A DNA stretch of 26,392 nucleotides, from contig JBAMMC010000028.1 in NCBI GenBank assembly GCA_039793985.1, positions 1-26,392 of the forward strand, read 5' to 3'. The notes beneath the pieces were generated by a model. It was not told the origin of the DNA, ran no database searches, and worked only from the letters and a program-made list of their open reading frames with translations. Origin of the DNA: ARK-14 sp002899805. Lineage in GTDB: Archaea > Thermoproteota > Thermoprotei_A > Sulfolobales > Fervidicoccaceae. Below, piece after piece: positions 21,969 through 26,392 of this stretch; positions within the stretch are counted from its first letter, which is position 1; each line of letters starts with the position of its first letter. The position numbers were made by a program, and so were the translations under genes.

Positions 21969-24342
21969 CCCCTAGCTTCTTCACTATGCTCTCCAAGAGA
22001 TCCGGTCTCTGTTTTTTAATCTCCTCCACAACTATCTCTGGGCTGAGAGGTGCCCTCTTTATTCTCACACCGATGGCCCTATAGAGAGCGTTTGCTATTG
22101 CTGCCGGCCACCCGCCGAGAAACACTTCTCCTACGCCCTTTGCGCCGTATGGAGCATCGTGGAGTAACTTTGTTGAAAGGAAATCAACGATTATGCTCTT
22201 CGGTATATCTCCTGCTCTAGCAACCTTATAGTCTGTGAATCCTGGGTTGAGTATCTTTCCGTTCTCATCGAACTTTATTTCTTCCCTCAGCGCCATATTG
22301 ATCCCCATCAATGCGCCTCCATAGGCCTGACCTAGGGCGAGGATTTTGTTTATGAATGGAGTATCAGCCACTGCTACTGCCTTCAAGATATCTATTCTGC
22401 CACTCAGAATATCAACCTCAATCTCTACTGCTTGAGCACTATATGTGACGAATTCCAAGGGATGCCCTCTACCTTCTTCATCCAAACCTGTGGTCCTTCT
22501 CGGTACCCAGCTTCCCCTTCCAATGAGCTGACCATGGATAGCGTGACCGTCTGGGAATGTATATCCCATTGCTACCTCTTCAAGCTTCAATGCTTTCCAT
22601 GGCTCACCCTTCACTACAGCTTTACCATCCCTTATCTCAATAGAGCTCGGATCCACGCGGAGTATCTGGGATGCTAGCTGCTTAATTTGTTGCTTGAGAT
22701 CATCCACAGCCTTTAGCACTGCCTGTCCGATGGCAAAGGTTGCTCTGCTTGCACATGTCTCCCAGTCATATGGTGTATTCGAAGTATCCCTATCAATGCC
22801 ATAGACTCTCACCTTCTCAAGGGGTATCTGTAGTTCCTCCGCTACCATCATGGCGAGAGAGTTCAAGGTTCCTTGACCGATCTCCGCGACTCCAGTCAGA
22901 AGGTCAACGCTCCCGTCCTCATTCATCTTAACAATCGCGCTCGCCGTTATGTTGGGAGGCATTGAGGGACCTTTTGGAGCCATGACGATGGCCTTTGCCC
23001 TCCTCTTCCAAGGCTCCCGAGGCTGCTCGGGCTCCTTCCCCCATTCTATAAGCTCTGCGGCTCTCTTCAAGACTCCCTCAGGATCTCCCCAATCTTCTGA
23101 AATCTGTTGACCCGTAGGAAGCGTTGAAGCACCTGGTTTTATCAGGTTTCTGAGCCTGAATTCTACCGGATCCATCCCCAGCCTTTCCGCAAGAATATCC
23201 ATCTGTTGCTCGAAGGCAAACCAAAGCTCGGTATGTGTGTAGTTCCTGAAGGCTGTTGTCGTTGGTTTATTGGTGTAAACCGTGTAGGAATCTATCCATA
23301 CGTTTGGTATATCGTAAGGACCCGTTGCGAGCCATCCAATGGTATTTCCTAAGAGAGAGCCGAGATCTGCTGCATGGCCCGTACCATATATGTATTCCCC
23401 TTTATGGAACACTATTTTTCCGTCGCTTTTCCTTGCCCCAGTCTTCAATCTCAATATGTATTCTCCCCTGTGGAAGCCGTAGTAGAAGCTCTCTTCTCTG
23501 TTAAGTATTAGCTTGACAGGTCTCCCGTTGAGCTTCATCGATGCCAGGACAGGGAGGTATTCGAGGAAGAGGTCGCTCTTTGCTCCGAATCCTCCACCTA
23601 CATAGAGATAATGAACCACGATCCTCGATTCGGGAATGTGAAGCGAATGAGCGAGCTGCGTCCTAACAGCAAAGGGACCTTGTGAAGAGGTCCAGATCTC
23701 TATAGTTCCATCGCTTCTTACCCTAGCAGCGGCCCCCCAGGGCTCCAGATAAGAGTGATGAAGCATGGGAAGCCTGTACTCTTCTTCTACAACGACATCC
23801 GCTTCCCTCTCTCCATCCTTTATCGAACCTTTCCTCAGTTTGAACTTATGCGCTATGTTTGTCCCTGGAACGGGATAGAGAAATGGCAGATGCTCGTATT
23901 CTCCTAGGTTCGGATGAAGCAAGGGAGCATCGGGCTTCATTGCCTCGAGAGGATCTAGCACATAGGGTAGAGGTTCATACTTAACTCTTACAAGCTCCGC
24001 GGCCTTCTCCGCGGCTTCCAATGTCTCGGCTATGACAGCTGCGACTGGATGTCCCACATAGAGGGCTCTATCTCGGGCCAGAACATCTCTATCTCTTATA
24101 TGGTGCCCTATCTTGAAGGGAAAATCCTTTCCCGTGAGAACTGCCTCCACTCCTGGAACCTTCTCTGCTTCGCTTGTATCTATCTCCAATATCCTAGCAT
24201 GGGGATATGGGCTCCCGACAAGCTTCATCCAGAGTGCTCCTGGAATTTCAATGTCGGCAATGAATTGAGCTTCGCCTATTAGCTTATCTATGTCCCTTCT
24301 GGGTATTGGTTTTCTGATATATAGGTATTTTTCTTCCTGCAA
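21961..24342 (-). CDS. Molybdenum hydroxylase large (Mo-pterin) subunit, aldehyde oxidoreductase-like
   Basis: This is the catalytic subunit of a xanthine dehydrogenase-family hydroxylase, 793 residues. It has the N-terminal domain with IPGALWMKLVGSPYPHARI, a cofactor glutamine in TSSQGPF (Q221), GGGFGAKSD (249-257), TAFRNYTHTE (363-372) and the catalytic glutamate in GAKGVGE (E739). Where bovine xanthine oxidoreductase has Glu802 just after GGGFGGK, this protein has Ser, so purines are unlikely substrates. The loop that is usually FRGFGGPQ or YRGAGRPE reads FRNYTHTE: the arginine is kept and the glycines are lost. CO dehydrogenase is excluded, as there is no AYxCSFR loop. An aldehyde is the best guess given the alcohol dehydrogenase next door. 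The start is TTG 24342 with AGGTG upstream. Confidence 0.92.
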   Translation of the reverse strand: MQEEKYLYIRKPIPRRDIDKLIGEAQFIADIEIPGALWMKLVGSPYPHARILEIDTSEAEKVPGVEAVLTGKDFPFKIGHHIRDRDVLARDRALYVGHPVAAVIAETLEAAEKAAELVRVKYEPLPYVLDPLEAMKPDAPLLHPNLGEYEHLPFLYPVPGTNIAHKFKLRKGSIKDGEREADVVVEEEYRLPMLHHSYLEPWGAAARVRSDGTIEIWTSSQGPFAVRTQLAHSLHIPESRIVVHYLYVGGGFGAKSDLFLEYLPVLASMKLNGRPVKLILNREESFYYGFHRGEYILRLKTGARKSDGKIVFHKGEYIYGTGHAADLGSLLGNTIGWLATGPYDIPNVWIDSYTVYTNKPTTTAFRNYTHTELWFAFEQQMDILAERLGMDPVEFRLRNLIKPGASTLPTGQQISEDWGDPEGVLKRAAELIEWGKEPEQPREPWKRRAKAIVMAPKGPSMPPNITASAIVKMNEDGSVDLLTGVAEIGQGTLNSLAMMVAEELQIPLEKVRVYGIDRDTSNTPYDWETCASRATFAIGQAVLKAVDDLKQQIKQLASQILRVDPSSIEIRDGKAVVKGEPWKALKLEEVAMGYTFPDGHAIHGQLIGRGSWVPRRTTGLDEEGRGHPLEFVTYSAQAVEIEVDILSGRIDILKAVAVADTPFINKILALGQAYGGALMGINMALREEIKFDENGKILNPGFTDYKVARAGDIPKSIIVDFLSTKLLHDAPYGAKGVGEVFLGGWPAAIANALYRAIGVRIKRAPLSPEIVVEEIKKQRPDLLESIVKKLGGE

Positions 24343-24349
24343 GAATTGA

Positions 24350-24388
24350 ACACCTAATATTATCTATCGATGAGAATTATAAAAATAT
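24350..24388 (-). promoter_or_regulatory. Promoter of the molybdenum hydroxylase operon
   Basis: ATATTTTTATAAT (24388-24376) is a likely TATA box with a start near 24357, leaving a short leader that contains AGGTG (24354-24350). ATCGAT at 24366-24371 is the centre of an imperfect AT-rich dyad between the TATA box and the start, a typical place for a repressor. Confidence 0.4.
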
Positions 24389-24394
24389 TTTCAT

Positions 24395-24402
24395 AAAAAA
24401 AA
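24395..24402 (-). terminator. T8 terminator after the alcohol dehydrogenase gene
   Basis: Eight Ts on the minus strand, 10 bases after the stop codon, probably end the upstream transcript before the hydroxylase promoter. Confidence 0.45.
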
Positions 24403-24411
24403 GGCAAAATA

Positions 24412-25569
24412 TCAGAGAAGTGCCTTCAGAATGGAGAAGATCTCCTCTTTTCCAATTTCCGGAAGCTCTGGCATGAGCCTGCTCTGGAAGAGAGGCCAAG
24501 CGACATCGATGGCTTCTCTCAGCTTTCTATCGTTGAATCCGTAGTCCGAGAGAGTTAAGCTGAATCCGACGGATCTCTGAAACTTCAGTATGGATTCCCC
24601 TGCTCTCTCAGCATCTTCTTTGTTAGGTCTCAAGGTTGGATCTAAAGCCCTCATTGCCTCCCAAGCTTCTTGAGGCTTTGCCCTATAGAGCAGCTTGAAC
24701 AGCTCTGGTCCGATTATTGCGAGACCAGCCCCGTGCTCTAAATTGGGGACGACTCCACTGAGTCCATGCTCCAAGCCATGTATTATGCTCGTCCCCGCCA
24801 TATCTATAGCTACACCCGCTAGCATGCTGGCATAAAGCAACATGTATCTTGCTTCAAGGTCTTTTGGGTTTTCTACTGCTTTTTTGAGATAGGAGATTAT
24901 CTTTTCGATAGCAGTCCTCGAGAGATCCCTTACGAGAACATTTGAAGCTGGGCTGACGCTGGATTCAAGAGCATGATAGAGAGCATCGAGCGAAGTAAAT
25001 AGGGTTTGGTTCTTCGAAAGAGATATCATGTACTTGGGATTGTCGACTGAGACGTCGGGATATGCTACTGCTGTACCGAGTTTCTCCCTAGTTCTAGTTA
25101 TGGTCGCTACAGCATATCTGTCTATTTCCGTCCCTGTTCCATGAGTCAGATTGACTGCTACGAGGAAAAGGTGTTTCGAAGCTCTTGCGTAACCTTTCAA
25201 GTACTCCTCAGGTTTCCTGCCCTCGACGTAAGCAACGGAAGCGAGCTTAGCTGAATCTATTACACTTCCTCCACCTATGGCGATGAGGAAATCGGCACCC
25301 AGACTTCTCATTTCTCCAATTATCTCTTCGACTATTTCAACTGTAGGGTTGAATCTAACTCCGTCGTATATTTTCCTCTCGATGTGCAACTCATCGAGTA
25401 TTTTTTCTATGTCGCTGAGCGCTCCACTCTCCTTCGCCGATCTCTTCCCTGTAACTATGAGGGCTTTCTTCTTCCCTTCCAAATGATCCCTAATCCTCTC
25501 CGTGGATTCTGGTCCAAAGTAAAGGATTGTTCCTCCATAATTGAACTTGAATGTTTTCAGGTCATTCAT
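24412..25569 (-). CDS. Iron-containing alcohol dehydrogenase family protein
   Basis: This cytoplasmic NAD(P)-linked dehydrogenase has 385 residues. The nucleotide-binding loop is GGGSVIDSAK (99-108). The four metal ligands of the family are present: D195 and H199 in LDALYHALE, H264 in SIIHGLEHG and H279 in LEHGAGLAI. THGTGTEID (142-150) replaces the usual T-A-G-T-G-S-E motif in part. It should interconvert an alcohol and an aldehyde or ketone; the substrate is unknown. It starts at ATG 25569, overlapping the stop of the dihydropteroate-synthase-like gene by eight bases. Directly downstream lies the molybdenum hydroxylase operon, which could oxidise the aldehyde further. Confidence 0.9.
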   Translation of the reverse strand: MNDLKTFKFNYGGTILYFGPESTERIRDHLEGKKKALIVTGKRSAKESGALSDIEKILDELHIERKIYDGVRFNPTVEIVEEIIGEMRSLGADFLIAIGGGSVIDSAKLASVAYVEGRKPEEYLKGYARASKHLFLVAVNLTHGTGTEIDRYAVATITRTREKLGTAVAYPDVSVDNPKYMISLSKNQTLFTSLDALYHALESSVSPASNVLVRDLSRTAIEKIISYLKKAVENPKDLEARYMLLYASMLAGVAIDMAGTSIIHGLEHGLSGVVPNLEHGAGLAIIGPELFKLLYRAKPQEAWEAMRALDPTLRPNKEDAERAGESILKFQRSVGFSLTLSDYGFNDRKLREAIDVAWPLFQSRLMPELPEIGKEEIFSILKALL

Positions 25570-26392
25570 TCCCTGTCACCTTTCTCTTCAATTGATCATA
25601 AATGCTTAAGATATTATCTTTCTTATTCACCAATGAACGCAGGATATCTCCATCCTGAATATAGGTCTTCCCAAGAATAAGAGATATTTCTGCCCTGGAA
25701 AGCTCGTAACCTAGGTATGCAGCATGCTCAGGAGATACTTCCTTGATGGTCGAAAGAATTTTTTTGTAGATGGATCTGGCTGAACTTCCCTCAAAGCATG
25801 TTATGCCTTCAGCCCTGTGGGCGCAGGCTACGATCGTCTTCTTCGCGTGATCCGCCCCCACTGTGAAGAAGAGTCCTCTCTGAATTTCAGCTTCAGGCTC
25901 TTCCAGAACTTTCTCAACGATTGAGCCTTCTGGAAGATAGAAGTTTAAAGGTGGTTCCTTTTCTTTAAGAAAAAGGAGATCTATACCTGCATTATGAGGA
26001 GGAGCTCTGGCCTTCAGGGAATACGAAGTTAGCAGAGAAGCTCCTCTGGCCTCGAGAGTTGAACCTTTAGCCTTCCAGGACTCCTCCGAGGTTAGCATCA
26101 CGCTAACTCCGATTTCCCCGAGTAGCTGGACAAGCAGGGCAACTAAACCAGGAGAGTCTGCATCGAAAAGTTCAACTACGTTGGAGAGACCAGCAAAAAG
26201 AGGTGTATTTGGGAGGTGGCTAGATACTAATCTGTAGGAATTTAAGGAATCGGCAAAGCCGAGACCTGGAGGATATAATATCGGGTCAGCAATGAGCTTT
26301 TTGAAGCCCTTTTCTCTAGCTATACTGATGGTCCTTGAAAGTGAAGAAGCTACCTCATAAACGCTTTTCGGAACATCTCCTCTAATTGGATC
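25562..26392 (-). CDS. Dihydropteroate synthase-related protein, C-terminal part (5' end outside window)
   Basis: The reading frame is open to the window edge, so the gene is cut and the apparent GTG start at 26101 is internal. The translated 276 codons include ADPILYPPGLGFADSL, then PLFAGLSNVVELFDADSPG and later HNAGIDLLFLKEKE. These match the archaeal dihydropteroate synthase-related family (MJ0107 type), a TIM-barrel pterin-binding protein that has been proposed to act in methanopterin or other pterin metabolism, although its function is not firmly settled. The C-terminal region after the barrel (YLGYELSRAEISLILGKTY) is also typical of this family. It overlaps the alcohol dehydrogenase start, so the two are probably co-translated. 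Confidence 0.85.
   Translation of the reverse strand, partial: DPIRGDVPKSVYEVASSLSRTISIAREKGFKKLIADPILYPPGLGFADSLNSYRLVSSHLPNTPLFAGLSNVVELFDADSPGLVALLVQLLGEIGVSVMLTSEESWKAKGSTLEARGASLLTSYSLKARAPPHNAGIDLLFLKEKEPPLNFYLPEGSIVEKVLEEPEAEIQRGLFFTVGADHAKKTIVACAHRAEGITCFEGSSARSIYKKILSTIKEVSPEHAAYLGYELSRAEISLILGKTYIQDGDILRSLVNKKDNILSIYDQLKRKVTGNE

Noticed and set aside
21961..24342. Aerobic CO dehydrogenase large subunit (CoxL form I)
   Set aside because: The copper-ligand loop AYxCSFR is absent and the site reads TAFRNYTHTE, so CO oxidation is not supported.
26099..26101. GTG as the start of a 179-residue protein
   Set aside because: The frame continues without a stop to the window edge and the upstream codons encode conserved parts of the dihydropteroate synthase-related family, so this start is internal.
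1..26392. CRISPR arrays, insertion sequences, integrase or attachment sites beside the tRNA
   Set aside because: No regularly spaced repeats, no transposase or integrase frame and no duplicated tRNA 3' end were seen; the region reads as ordinary chromosomal backbone.

Overview
The window looks like a stretch of a thermophilic archaeal chromosome, most likely a member of the Thermoproteota (Crenarchaeota). This rests on several signs. IleRS is of the archaeal/eukaryal type. Arginine codons are mostly AGG/AGA, and GTG and TTG starts are frequent. AT-rich TATA boxes lie about 25 bases before starts, terminators are plain T-runs, and the tRNA has no encoded CCA. Solute-binding proteins carry an N-terminal membrane segment followed by a Ser/Thr-rich linker. 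A peptide- and amino-acid-using heterotroph would fit, but I cannot name the genus. Coding density is very high, with many 1-8 base overlaps and two convergent pairs whose 3' ends overlap by about 46 bases.

Left part (1-8,000): a threonine-synthase-like protein that has lost the PLP lysine and gained a C-terminal winged helix faces a five-gene dipeptide/oligopeptide ABC importer operon on the minus strand (dppA-B-C-D-F). A DJ-1/PfpI protein lies upstream of dppA on the same strand.

Middle (8,000-16,600): a DHA2-type drug exporter, tRNA-Arg(GCG), a one-domain ModE-like regulator, a DHH phosphoesterase, an inositol-monophosphatase-type sugar phosphatase translationally coupled to ileS, a nitrilase-superfamily amidohydrolase, and a VIT1/CCC1-type metal transporter.

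Right part (16,600-26,392): a polar amino acid ABC importer on the plus strand (binding protein, permease, ATPase, permease). It then meets a minus-strand block: a dihydropteroate-synthase-related protein (cut by the window edge), an iron-type alcohol dehydrogenase, a three-subunit molybdenum hydroxylase (large Mo subunit, FAD subunit, 2Fe-2S subunit) and a MobA-like nucleotidyltransferase with an extra helical tail. A reasonable reading of this block is an alcohol to aldehyde to acid oxidation module with its own cofactor maturation gene. The ModE-like gene 10 kb away could be its molybdate-linked regulator, but nothing in the sequence proves that link.

The points most worth a second look are the pseudo-threonine-synthase/winged-helix fusion with TCTG..CAGA dyads in front of it, the unusual molybdenum-site loop of the hydroxylase large subunit, the dyad-rich dppA promoter, and the interlocked tRNA-Arg/modE-like promoters. 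I found no CRISPR array, insertion sequence, integrase or rRNA.
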